A stretch of 64,000 bases of DNA, taken from NCBI GenBank assembly GCA_012845835.1, contig JABAKD010000030.1:6893599-6957598 (forward strand). The letters are read 5' to 3'. The translations under genes and the position numbers were made by a program. Origin of the DNA: Undaria pinnatifida. Lineage: Eukaryota > Sar > Phaeophyceae > Laminariales > Alariaceae. How positions within the stretch are numbered: the stretch's first letter is position 1; every line of letters starts with the position of its first letter. Of the stretch, positions 35,501-46,590 are shown in pieces. Under the pieces are notes generated by a model. The model ran no database searches. It had not been told where the DNA came from and saw nothing but the letters and a program-made list of their open reading frames with translations.

Positions 35501-38500
35501 GGAGGGAAGGGACGCGGGAAGCCTCGTTTATGTACTCGATTGGCGCGTACGTCGAAACGATCGACGAGAAGACGGTGCCCTGCTGACAATCCAATGGGTA
35601 CCTTACCTTTTGAACAGCAAGACAAAGATCAAATAAGAGAAAAATATTGAAAATATAAGAACCATTAAAATTCACTTCAATTTTATACCTGAGCGGGTAC
35701 CCCCCGCCAATACCGAATTTGCTCTGTACATGTACCGCCAGTTTATGTCCAGTGTATGTACCTAAGCGCAAGTGTGCGTCGGTACCTTGCCGGCGGTATA
35801 TACCGCCGGTACTGCCGGTATATGTATTCAAGTGTGTGCCGGTACCGGTACCGGTACAGACTTTCGTACCGGTACTGGACGCTTCGGTAAGTTCGGTACG
35901 ACATCAATACCGGTACCGGAAACTTCGGTACGTTCGGTACGACATCAATACCGGCACCGAACACTTCGGTAAGTTCGATACGGCGTTAATACCGGTTCCG
36001 GAAATTTCGGTAAGTTCGGTACGACATCAATACCGGTATCGGAAACTTCGGTAAGTTCGGTATGACATCAATACCGGTACCGGCGGTACCAGTACATACT
36101 TTCGTACTGGTGCCGGACACTTCGGTAAGTTCGGTACACCTCCAATACCGGTACTGGAAATTTCGGTAAGTTTGGTTCGACGTCAACACCGGTATCGGAC
36201 ACTTCGGTAAGTTCGGTACGACATCCATACCCGTACCGAGAATAATACCGGTACCGAGAATACCGGTGCTGTACCGAACACACCCTTGAAATCTTCGACC
36301 TCACAGCTGGAGCGTATTTTCATTTTTATAGTATATAGAACCATATATGTGTCCTCTTCCATACTCAAAATCTATATGTTTTTTACGTTATTTATATCAT
36401 ACTCTTAGCCCATACCTGGTACTGTACCTAGTATATTAGTTTCAGACTTGGGGTCGGTCTTAACGATACGTACGACACTTCAGTTCTCGATGAAATTTCG
36501 GCGTTTTATCGAAATCTACGAGGGTTGAATCTTCACGAGTACGAGCCTCAGTTGGCTCGCAAAACAATTGTCCACCCGGCACAGAACCATCACTACAGCA
36601 GCAACGCTCGCGGAAGAAACCCACGTGGTTGTCCTACTGGAGTCGGCCTGACTCGTAGGCAGGTGTGGGTGCCTTGGGGAGTGAAGTCCATCGTCAACTC
36701 GTCGCGCTACAACGCCCAACGTGACAAAAGTCTCAGCTTCTGCCGTCAGCCAGCTCGTTCGGTCGGCCGCCTCGGTGCGGTCACTTTGTCAACTCGACGA
36801 CGAGAGCTCAGAAGCTCAGTGCGCCTTCTGCGATCGGCCATGACCTGCCAATGACCTTGGGAACAACCCTGCTCAGTCTCGTACGCTCGCGAGTGGTGGT
36901 ACGGCTCGAACGGTGCGGCTGCCCGATCCTCCACACCCTTGTACCTAAATTTTAGTTTTTTCCCCAAAAAAACTGAAAAACTTCAAGAGGCCAGTTTTTC
37001 CGGGGGTGTTTTTTTTTTGGTTTTTCCCGTTTTACTTTTCCCGAAATGATTTCGGGATGAACCGAAACTTTCGGTAAAAACCGAAATAATATGATAGCTT
37101 CGTTAGGAACGACCCACTAAATACCGGTATTATGATACCAGCGTGGGTACGATACGCAGGGGGGTTGAAATCGTCATGTTGACCCCGGCACTGCTGTAAC
37201 ATGCCGGCACTAGTATAGTAGTACCCACGGGAGTCATGGACTTATCTATTTCACGAGGCAACCGTACGGGCATTTCTCCCCCTAGTACGCCTAGTATCTT
37301 GTGTCCTTCTCCGAGTCTACGACCCACAGCGGCAGCAGGGATTTCGGTCCGTAGCTGCCGCAGCAAGCAGTCAGATGCGACAGCAGCAGCTGCGGTATCG
37401 ACAACTACGAGTGCTACTGCTGCAGTATCGCTTAGCGCAACCAAGGCGCGACCGTGGTGTAGCTGGGTACAATCAACACACCAATCGGTGTAGGGGCGCT
37501 GGCAGAAAATGCTGTGATGGTACTGGTAAAAAACCCTTCTATCCGTCGCCGTTGTTCTCTACACCGCGTTGTTCTTCCCTCCTGTGCAATGCTAAACAAG
37601 TGAATCATCACAAACGATCTCATACAACGCGATGGCACCACCCCTGTCGTACCACCGCCACCAACTTCCCGCCACGCCTCTCGCGTTCTAATCCTCCCCG
37701 AGGTGTCGCCGTCCTGTCGGCGCGACGAGACAAAACGCAGGACAGGGCAGTCAAGTCGAAACACACTACTTCATGTTATTACGAGTAAAATGCCTGGTAT
37801 GGGGAGCTAGTCGCTAGGAAACTCGTTCTGGTGGAGAGCCGTCTTCCGTCGTTTTGACTGTTTGCTTTTCGTTTTTATGTCTCTTTGTTTTGATCGCCAG
37901 GAAAAGCACGAGAAGAGTCCTCGTCGGGGATATACGTTGGTGCTGGTGCCGGCAGCGATGGAGGTGTTTGTAATAAGGATGGGGACGCGTGTTCGACGGG
38001 AAGATCGCTTGAAATTCGGCTCATCTGCCATCCCCTGGTGACGATGGTGCCGGACATCAGGTAAGCCGGCGCGCTGATACGACTCGCTAAAAGGTGTGCG
38101 CGCTGAGCGTGGCGGCGGGTGATTTTACGTTGCGAGTGGGTCGGCCAGTTTCCACGGGGCTTGCGTCCTTGCTAAATCCGACGCTGGTGAAACGCTGCCC
38201 CCTTCGTATCTTGCTGGTATCATACGTACTCTCTGTTTGAACTGCGATTCCGGGGGCTGCGCTGTTGCTGCTTGCAATGCCGGGAGTTGGTCTGCGAACT
38301 ACTCGTAGGACAAGCCGGACCGAAGCAATTTAGCCAGAAGCATCCTCTCGACGCCACATGTGCTACAGATATGCAGTAAAACCACGCCGATCCTCCCATG
38401 GGCGAAAATAAACAGCACCACACTACGCCACACCACACCACACCACACCACACCACACCACACCAAACCACACCACACCACACCACACCACACCACACCA

Positions 38501-40650
38501 CACCACACCACACCACACCACACCACACAACACCACACCACACCACACCACACCACACCACACCACACCACACCACACCACACCACACCACACCACACCA
38601 CACCACACCACGCCACGCCACACCACAGTATCGCGCCCGCGTCTGTCGTCCCTTGCGGTCTTTGTATGGGGGGGTGTTATGCAGATGGTGTCTCCGTCTT
38701 ATCGGCCAGGCCAAGGCCACCGCGGGTCTTATGAACGCCAACGCAAAGCTTAGCACCCTCGGGGGGGGGTACTTCCTGACGCGACAGGTTGGGCAGGCGA
38801 TAAACCTCGCGCGGACCCAGTCGGAGGTGAGAAAAGTTCGCTGCACGCGATAACCGATGTCTGGTACTAGACCTAGAGGCATAGCGACTTAAACAGCGAC
38901 ACGTGTGGTATTATCAACCTCCTAGGAAGGACGTGCGGCAATGCAAGTATCAGCATGCTGCGCACATGTCGTATTTGCCCTTCCGCTTCACTTCGAACAC
39001 ATCCCCTACCCCAGCAGCCCACTGTTGCTTCGTTTAGCCGATGCTGTAATCGTCATACCACCTTTTCGACGCGTTTCTCCCTGTTTTCTCAAGAGGGTAT
39101 ATGCGCGTGTGTACTTTGCAAGCGCTGTAGAGCTGAACACACGTCACCCACTGGAGAACCACTATCTTCAACGATACCAGGTGTCAACATGTACCACTTC
39201 ACGAGCTGTCACCCAGGGCTCTCGTTTGTGTTTCGCAGTTGTTGACCCGAAGGCTTGACACTGCACGACAATTGAACGGGCTTGACTCGGACTTCTGTAG
39301 TAGTTAGTAGTAGTCGTCGTAGTATTAGAATCAGCATAACTAGCTCAAGTCCCGTAGTAATATTTGTGGAAGTGTTATTCAGTAGCAATGGTAGAAGTAG
39401 TAGCGTCATAAGTAAGAGCAGCAGCAACAGTAGGAATCGTAGTGGCAGTAGTGCGACTTGACCCATCCACGGTGCTGAGTTGTCTGTTCCCTGGCCTGTC
39501 TGTTCGCTCAAAGGTGGCGATGGCCCTGGGGGACACGCAGCTCGCGGGCAAATGCCGCATAAACGAGGCTTACAACTACATATGGATGGGGCGATACATC
39601 GAGGCGCGGCGCATCATCCGCAACCAGGTATACGATACATAAGTAGGACAGCAGTAGGGCGGAGTTCGAAACCACTTCGCTTGTACGCGAGGCGAGCCTT
39701 CGATCATTCCGTTGTCTCTTGTGTTTGGTTGCTTTTTGCTCTTGAAAAAACTGCGGTTTTAGGTGTATGTCGGTGGATGTCAACATTTACGGCTATGAGC
39801 ACGAACGGTTGTTGTGTCTCTACCCGCAGGACCCGACGAGCGACGATGACATTGTGCTTTCTTCGAATGGAGGAAGTTGAAAGCTCGAATGAAAGTGATA
39901 GCCCGCGCGTCTATCACGTTCTTACGCTGCCTGCTGCCGCTATACTGGTATACGTCAAATTTCTTTTTCTCTTTCCAGGTGTTGGCTTCCCGTGCTGTCC
40001 ACGACGAAGAGCTCGAAAACGTCGCTACCATCGCCTCTCGTTTCCTGAGAAGATCGAAGAAGGCCAACCGCCGTTTGATGGAAAGCCAGATCGCCGCTGG
40101 TGGTGGTGGCGGCAGCGATGGTGGTGATAGTGGTGGTGGTGGTGGTGGTGGTGGTAGGGGTGGCGGTGGTGATGACGGTGGCGGCGGTGATGATTGCCAG
40201 AACTGGATACGGCAGCAAATTGACGTCAAGACGGACGAGTGGCACCGCGTGCGCGCCTTGCCCATGTACTGTAGCAGCAGTAGTGACCGAGTTTCCCCGA
40301 CGGGGGTGTGGGGGGCGGATAAAAGCCGAGTCCGGCAAGAGTTGATGTAGATGTGGGTGGTTATTTTGTTATGGCTTAGCTGAGAGGAGTGTGACTCGAT
40401 GGCCCCGATGCTTTTCGCCCGTTGTATGGGATAGCCCTCTGATGTCTACACTTGGAACACCAGGACGATGATTTTTGGGATTTTACGAAACCATCTACTC
40501 GTGCGTTTGAAAACGGTGTGCTCAATAGTTGTCAACGCCTTTCCTTTCCAGCTCAACTCGCAGGAGCAGACGCTCAGAGACTTGGCGGACAAGCAGTGGT
40601 CGCACGTGTACAAGGATTTATTTACGGTTGTGTCGTTGTGCCATGTGTAG
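32505..40650 (+). CDS. Gene A: unknown protein with helical C-terminal half, 6 exons
   Basis: Exons 32505-33831, 37901-38060, 38685-38826, 39514-39627, 39979-40248 and 40552-40650 (stop TAG), all with GT-AG borders and agreeing phases (1/2, 2/1, 0, 0, 0), giving about 703 residues. Residues 1-442 are low complexity (Ser, Gly, Ala; SSSRSSSSKSSSTSGTS near 345) with two CxxC-like clusters. The C-terminal half reads CLRLIGQAKATAGLMNANAK, VGQAINLARTQSEVAMALGD, YNYIWMGRYIEARRIIRNQ, VHDEELENVATIASRFLRR and HVYKDLFTVVSLCHV. The paired helices and the MGRYIEARRII repeat resemble TPR-like helical repeats, but no named family is claimed. The start is uncertain: ATG 32505 is the first in frame, ATG 32703 an alternative. 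The third large intron feature is a GGT-rich stretch inside exon 5 coding for poly-Gly. Confidence 0.68.
33530..33590 (+). repeat. AGC/CAG microsatellite coding for poly-Ser
   Basis: In-frame AGCAGC repeats in exon 1 of gene A encode a serine run. It is expected to vary in length between strains. Confidence 0.7.
34554..36288. mobile_element. hAT-like DNA transposon, non-autonomous
   Basis: A 1735-bp element with terminal inverted repeats CAAGGGTGTGTTCGGTAC / GTACCGAACACACCCTTG and a perfect 8-bp target duplication AAATCTTC (34546-34553 and 36289-36296). The 8-bp duplication and the CA-GGGTG terminus fit the hAT superfamily. Both subterminal thirds are arrays of a 41-bp unit built round CCGGTACCGG (34560-35110 and 35790-36285). 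The middle holds a short ORF (35368-35586). It is inserted in an R1 fragment, within the first intron of gene A. Confidence 0.85.
35368..35586 (+). CDS. Small ORF inside the hAT-like element
   Basis: 72 codons: MDAERKVVPVILPAPVYNSL, then VYELPAETIKAVDGFPVPVG and FMYSIGAYVETIDEKTVPC-stop. The frame extends upstream to a possible acceptor (CACACACCAG at about 35345), so it may be an exon. Position suggests the degenerate N-terminal part of a transposase or a captured host exon. No zinc-finger or DDE/RNase H motif is visible. Two longer minus-strand frames overlap it (35107-35625 and 35136-35831) and seem to be shadows. Confidence 0.4.
   Translation: MDAERKVVPVILPAPVYNSLTGDVYELPAETIKAVDGFPVPVGFRREGTREASFMYSIGAYVETIDEKTVPC
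38416..38627. repeat. (CCACA)n satellite, about 210 bp
   Basis: About 40 near-perfect pentamers ACACC in the intron between exons 2 and 3 of gene A, with a few variants (ACCAAACC, CACAACAC, CGCCACGCC at the edges). Long open frames on both strands here (repeating GVVWC or HTTPHH) are artefacts of the repeat. Confidence 0.95.
39514..39627 (+). CDS. Gene A exon 4 (TPR-like)
   Basis: Bounded by GCTCAAAG| and |GTATAC, 38 codons in phase 0: VAMALGDTQLAGKCRINEAY then NYIWMGRYIEARRIIRNQ. Two predicted amphipathic helices with the G-Y-EA pattern of a TPR hairpin. It joins exon 3 (ending ARTQSE) and exon 5 (starting VLASRAVHDEE) without a frame change. Confidence 0.75.
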
Positions 40651-41845
40651 AATAATCAAGCTTGCCTGCCTCTGTACAAGGGTTCCAACCAATACCAGTA
40701 CTTTTGTAGCTACTACCCTGGTACAAATACGGGAATAGGGCACACACGATGCTTGTACGAGTATGAGTAGACTTGCTTGGTTCACGAGTTGAGGACAAGG
40801 GTTTGCCGTGTTCTTCTTGCCGCATGATGTGAGATATTTAAGCTGTTAGCGCTCATGCGCACGGGCGATTGGCGCATTGTACGTGCGTACAAGTGTTGAT
40901 ATCCTTGACTGCGCGCGGCTGGTACATTTGGAAGGCAGTTGAACGAACTCTGCAAGAGAAGTGGCGCACAGGTGCAGAAGTGCAGACGATGGCATGGTTG
41001 GGGATGAAGCTCAAGAGGGTTTTCATGATACCATGATCGAATGGATCGAAACGAAGTCAACCACACCACCCGTACCACATTCGAGGTGTATTTTGCTGAA
41101 TGCTTCAAGAAGACGGGACGGTTGCTGGTGCTCTCATGTTTACACGAAGCCTTATCGCTTCAATCGCCCATACATGAAGGTTTGTCGACGGGGTGACAGG
41201 TGCCTGGGAAATGCCGGATATTGTGCTGGTAGGCGCCGGTAGGTATGGCATTTTAATACCTGGCTCCCAGCCGGAAGAAATCATCTTATTATTTTGCACC
41301 GCGCAAACGCATGAATGACATGCGCTACATGTGTGAAGAGCACGATGCACGAAATAGCACGGACCCTGTGGTTGAAAATTGTGTGCGATGGTTGTCGTAG
41401 GGCCAGAAATCAATAATACCTGGTAGGTCCCTTTACAACGCGATGCCCCCTCGTTGTTAGTTACCGATGCTCTCTACTGACTGGTAGGACGTTAGGTTAA
41501 TGTATGAAGTGTATACATCATGACGCGTGCTACAATAGAGGTAGGTAGCACTTTTCGTGTCAAATGCTTTCTGAATGACGGGGCTTCTTCTTAACCCAAA
41601 ATCGTCGCAAATACGACATTTTTTTTTTGCACCTAGGGCGCCATGAGATTTTTCATCCTGTACGTCAGCGGTTTTATTTTTCCTCCAAATCTGTTTTTGG
41701 GGGGAGGTCTTCAGCTCCCAAATTGAGGAACCTCGAAAAGAAAGTGGTGCACCTTTATCGTAGCACGCTTCTGACGAGCACAGGATAAGCAGTAGTCTAG
41801 TAGTATAGTACACGGCGCTTCACTCCGCGGGCGGCATCCACCCGC
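40651..41845. other. Intergenic 3' of gene A
   Basis: Likely contains the gene A 3' untranslated region. No AATAAA signal stands out. A few CCAGGTATT-type palindromic hexamers common across the window occur, but no gene. Confidence 0.4.
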
Positions 41846-41849
41846 GCTA

Positions 41850-42148
41850 CGTTTTTTTGTTTGTTTGTTTTTTCTCATACTTTTACTCTCTTGCTTCTGG
41901 ACAAGCCGTGGTCACAGGTGTCGTCCCTTCTCCCCCCCGGTTCTTGCCTGTCAATTTTTATCGCGCACAGGGTTCGGCAGTCCCACTGCTCGTCGATTTT
42001 TCATCGAGTGTTGCTAACTCACGCTATCGCGCTTTCCGCAAGTCAATTTTTTATACGAGTATGCACTCGGCGGGGCTCGAACTCACGAAACTGACCTATA
42101 CCAGGCTCGAGGATAACCTGATACGCCACCGGGGCGACCGGCTACGTA
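41850..42148 (-). repeat. tRNA-derived SINE, copy 1
   Basis: On minus: a head GGTCGCCCCGGTGGCGTATC with an A-box-like TGGCGTATCAGG, a B box GAGTTCGAGCCCC about 40 nt on, a ~200-bp body, and an A-rich tail (T-rich at 41850-41875 on plus). Same sequence as 42580-42887. The tRNA-like head cannot fold as a functional tRNA because no acceptor stem pairs. Confidence 0.82.
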
Positions 42149-42579
42149 CGGCAGCTCAACTATATGAAAAAAAATGAAGCGGACAGAAGTCCATGATTTT
42201 GGGGCAATTTACGACTAGCAAAAACATGCCAAGAGCTCCACGATCCAGAAAAATAACCCCGCTGCCGCTTTCACGCATGAATCACATCATCCATGCAGAA
42301 GAGAAAACACGGAGAGAAGAGTATAGACTATATCATAGTATTATTGTACCTTTATGAGCTGGAAATAAAGTCAAGTCCTTCGCGCGTCACCAGCTAGCTG
42401 CTGCTGCTGCTTGTGGTTGTGTAGTACGCTTTTTGGCCGGGCAGATTTCGATGTATGCGTTCGCTTTCAAAACACAGCAACCCGTAGAAGATGCTCGACA
42501 AGAAGATGAGTCTCGGCAACTCTGTCCGCTTTTCGCTTGCATTGTTGTGGTGTGATCGGCTCGTGCTATAATACGTGCT

Positions 42580-42887
42580 TTTATTTATTTATTTATTTTC
42601 ACACTTCTACTTTCCAGCTTCTGGACAAGCCGTGGTCACAGGTGTCGTCCCTTCTACCCCCCGGTTCTTGCCTTCAATTTTTATCGCGCATCCAGCAATC
42701 CCACTGCTCGTCAATTTTTCATCGAGTGTTGCTAACTCACGCTCTCGCGCTTTCCGCAAGTCAGTTTGTGCCCAAGAAAAAGTCCCCACGAATTTATACG
42801 AGTATGCACTCGGGGGGATTCGAACTCACGAAACTGACCTGTACCAGGCTCGAGGATAACCTGATACGCCACCGGGGCGACCGGCTA
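42580..42887 (-). repeat. tRNA-derived SINE, copy 2
   Basis: Same orientation and extent as copy 1, with a 30-bp segment (GTGCCCAAGAAAAAGTCC) extra in the body and a (ATTT)n tail at 42580-42598. A and B boxes are conserved (GTGAGTTCGAATCCCC here), including the canonical TTCGAATCC. Confidence 0.82.
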
Positions 42888-43066
42888 TATGTTGTGCTGG
42901 GCTAACTGTGCTGTGCTTGTAGAGTAGACAGATGATCCACGACAAAAAAGCATGCTAGCTAAGGAGCTGGGTGTGCTTGTTGCGTGACTTGAGCAGCAGA
43001 TAGATAGATGCATGATGTAAACAGCGTGTGTGTAATATTATACAGTATTGCTCTGCGCTGTGGCTA

Positions 43067-45032
43067 TATTGTTGTAAAAATCTAAAATACAATCAATCCT
43101 GGACCAGCTGTGAGATCGAAGATTTCGTCGAACTCGTCTTTGCAGGCTGTGTGTGTTGGCGACCTAAAGGGGTTTGATCCCCCGCCCCCCCCCCCCCTAT
43201 CGCCCCCCTCCCTCGGTTTGTTCTCTCCCGCCGCCCCACCTAAAATCAAAATCTGCCAGAGTAATAAACACTACCAGACAGTTGATATTACATCATTACC
43301 TTTCTTGCCATATCCATGCCGTAGCTCCAATCCATACCCCCCCCCCCCCCTCCCCCAACGCCTCCTCCTCCCCCACCACCCGCACCATCGCCTAGCACCA
43401 CGCGTATAGCAAGCTCCGAACAGATGTACATTTATGCGACCTAAGCTGTTGGAAATCCCCCTTCCCCTCCCCCTTTCGAACACTCCGCCCTCTCCTCATC
43501 GGTTGTACGACTTACAGAATATACATGATGAACTGATGCATTCCTTCCACAACCGTCAGATTTGTCCCCTTAAAGGATTTATAGGTTTCGCGCACAGATG
43601 GAGTTGCCCCCGCCCGTCCCCCTCCCCCCCCCCCCCCGCGCCCTCTTATTCAAGCCCCGGCCCCCACGTGTTATAAGGCTTAGTTTGGGTAAGCTATTAA
43701 ATAACGTTTTGCAAGTGGTCAAACGGAGTAATGCCCCACTAATAACCTCAACAAATGGCGTCGTCGGCAGGACCATGTTTTTTGGGGGTCGTGGGTTCGA
43801 GCCCCACATCCACCAATAATAAACTTTTTCAGACTTTCCCCATGTCGAACTTGAAAAATACTCTCCCCGGTATACCCAGGAAATGAAACGGCTTGGATAA
43901 TTGACAGGTCCGCCCGTATATCCGGCCGACCTACTATCCCGCCGTTTCAGGGGGGGGGGGTGTTATAAGGCTTAGTTTGGGTAAGCTATCGGTTAACCTT
44001 TTGCAAGTGGTCAAACGGACTAATGCCCCACTAATTCCTTAACAAACGAGTGTTTATAAGGCTTAGTTTGGGTAAGCTATTGGATAAGCTTTTGCACGTG
44101 GTCCAACGGACTAATACCCCACTAACGCCTTAACAAATGGCGTCGTCGACAGACCATGTTTTTTTTGGGTCGTCACACAATAACAAACTTTTTCAGACTT
44201 TCCCCATGTCGAACTTGAAAAATACTCTCCGCGTTATACCCAGGAAATGAAACGGCTTGGATATTGACAGGTCCACCCGTATATCCGGCCGACCTGCTAT
44301 CCCGCCGTTTCAGGAGGAAAAATTGTTTATAAGGCTTAGTTTGGGTAAGCTATCGGTTAACCTTTTGCAAGTGGTCAAACGGACTAATACCCCACTAATA
44401 CCTTAACACACGCCCTTAAAATCTCCGCCCTCCCCTCACCGGTCATACGACTTATAGGATACACTTGATAAACTGATGAATTTCCTTCCACAGCTGTCAG
44501 ATTTTGTCCCCCTCAAAAACGGGTTCTACAGTTGCCGCGCACAGACTGATCAACATCACCCTGTTGATCCTGGTACAAGCTACACTGTAGTTCCAAGGGG
44601 AATCGCCGACCTATATCCTTAATGAGGACACCGTCCCGTAATACGCGCGATCGGGGTATCACACACCGCTTGCAAAGATGACTTTCGACGAAATCTTTGA
44701 TCTCACAACTGGATGGCATTTGTATTTTTATAATATTTAATACACTCACTGGTTGTACGATTACAGGATATACACGACAAACTGATGCATTCCTTCCACA
44801 ACCTTCAGATACGTCCTCTTAAAGGATTTATAGTTTTTTCCGCGCAAATATTGAGTTGTTCCCCCCCCCCCCCCCTGCTCTTTCCCCCCCCCCACCCCCC
44901 CCCCTCCCCAACGCCCCCTCCTTCCCCCTTCCCCACCATCCGCATCATCGCCTAGACCTAGCACTTTCACGACTATAGCAAGCTCCCAACTGATTGATGA
45001 TATAGATATATGCGACCTAAAGCTGTTGGAAA

Positions 45033-45081
<49 letters not shown>

Positions 45082-46590
45082 CCTTTGAACACTCCGCCCT
45101 CTCCTCACTGGTTGTACGACTTGCAGGATATACATGATAAACTGATGATGTATTCCTTCCACAACCGTCAGATTTGTTCCCTTGAAGGAATTATAGTTTC
45201 CGCGCACAGGTTGAGTTGCCCCGCCCGTTCCCCCCCGCCGCTCCCTCTTGTTCGAACCCAGGTCGCCACGCCCTTAAAAACTCCGCCCTCCCCTCACCGG
45301 TTATACGACTTACAGGATACACTTGATACACTGATGAATTTCCTTCCACAGCTGTCATCCTTTGTCCCCCTCAAAAACGGGTTTTATTTATAGTTCACGG
45401 GATAGACTGGTCATAACATCACCCTGTTGACCCTTGTACAAGCTACACTGTAGTTCCTAGGGGAGTCACCGACCTATATCCTTAATGAGGACACACACCC
45501 CGTAATACGCGCGATCGGAGTATCACTCACAGCTTGCAAAGATGAGTTTCGACAAAATATTCGTTCTCACAGCTGGAGTGTACTTTTACCTTTATAACCT
45601 ATAATGCAGCTTTCATTCATCCTCCCTCCCCCCTTCCAACGCCCCCTCCTTCCCCACACCCCGCACGATCGCCTAGACCCAGCACCGCGCGTATAGCAAG
45701 CCCCTACATGTATGATTAATACGCGCGATCGGAGTATCACACACAATGTTGCCAAGATGAGTTTCGACCTATTCCTTGATCTCATAGCTGGAGTGTATTT
45801 TAATATTATATGTGACCTAAACCTCTTGAAAACCCTTCCCCTTCCCCCCCCCCCCTTTTTTTTCTTTTTTCCCTCGCTCTCTCTTGCTCAAACGTCCCAC
45901 CTAATATCGAAATCCGCCACAGTAATAAACACTTCCACGCCCTGGATATCACCTCATTATCTTTTTAGAGCCGTCCATGCCGCTGCTGCAATCCCCCCCC
46001 CCCCCCCGCACCCCCCGCCCCCTCCTTCCCCCCCCCCCGCACCATCGCCTTTACCTAGCACCACGCGTATAGCAAACACCTACATCTATGCGAACTAAAG
46101 CCCCCCCCCCCCCCCCCCCCCCCGCCCCCACAAGAAGGATTCATAGTTTCCACGCACAAATTGAGCTGCCCCACCTGTCCCTCCCCCCCTTCCCCCCCTC
46201 CCGCCCCCCTTTTGATCAAAATCAGCCCCCCATGTCCTTAAAAACTCCACCCTCCCCTCACCGGTTATTCGACTTACAGGATGCACTTGATAAACTGATG
46301 CATTTCCTTCCACAGCTGTCAGATTTTGTCCCCCTCAGAAACGGGTTTTATAGTTTCCGCGCACAGACTGCCTAACATCACCCTGTTGACCCTGATAGCT
46401 ACACTGTAGTTGCAAGGGGGGTCGCCGACCTAGACTATATCCTTAGTCTAATGAGGACAGTGTACACACATTGTCAACCCGTAATACGCGCGATCGGAGT
46501 ATCACACACAGCTTGCAAACATGAGTTTCGACAAAATATTCGATCTCACAGCTGGTGGAGTGTAATTTAATTTTTATAATAATGCAACAC
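43067..46590. repeat. R1 array: nested copies of a TIR family
   Basis: A left terminus at about 43067-43157 (TGTAAAAATCTAAAATAC, CCAGCTGTGAGATCGAAG) is inverted relative to right termini at about 44640-44740, 45490-45605, 45715-45810 and 46480-46590 (GATCTCACAGCTGG ...). Between them the internal block CCGTCAGATTTGTCCCCTTA is repeated, together with CTACACTGTAGTT and many C runs, the longest about 47 C at 45034-45080. No transposase was seen. It is the largest cluster of the family in the window, and it reads opposite to the copies at 2785 and 8460. Confidence 0.75.
43670..44412 (+). repeat. R2 tRNA-like repeat, 2 full and 2 partial copies
   Basis: The unit begins TATAAGGCTTAGTTTGGGTA and runs about 280 bp to CCGCCGTTTCAGG. 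Copies at 43673-43950, 43962-44048 (partial), 44051-44318 and 44325-44412 (partial). Copy 1 contains a perfect T-arm GTGGGTTCGAGCCCCAC (43791-43807) and an A-box-like AGTGGTCAAACGG; copy 3 has lost the T-arm. It is inserted within the R1 array. Confidence 0.7.

Larger units (their letters stand above)
34440..36345. repeat. R1 fragment split by the hAT-like element
   Basis: Left half 34490-34553 (TAATACGCGCGATCGGAGTA ... GATGAGTTTCGACA) and right half 36289-36345 (GACCTCACAGCTGGAGCG, TTTTCATTTTTATAG) rejoin into one R1 terminus when the element and one AAATCTTC are removed. Confidence 0.8.

Noticed and set aside
35107-35831. Minus-strand ORFs of 172 and 231 codons in the hAT-like element
   Set aside because: They overlap each other and the plus ORF, have no motif, and run into the tandem arrays.
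34560-36285. CRISPR-like array
   Set aside because: Units are contiguous with no unique spacers, the context is eukaryotic, and TIRs with an 8-bp target duplication show it is a transposon.
38220-38882. 220-codon and 151-codon ORFs over the CCACA repeat
   Set aside because: Produced by a pentamer repeat open in all frames. Only 38685-38826 is supported as an exon.
39763-39875. Extra gene A exon (MSVDVNIYGYEHERLLCLYP)
   Set aside because: It has an acceptor-like TTTTAG but no donor and ends in a stop. Exons 4 and 5 join in phase without it.
42060-42145. Functional tRNA gene on minus
   Set aside because: A and B boxes are present but no acceptor stem pairs, and the same head occurs with a SINE body in copy 2.
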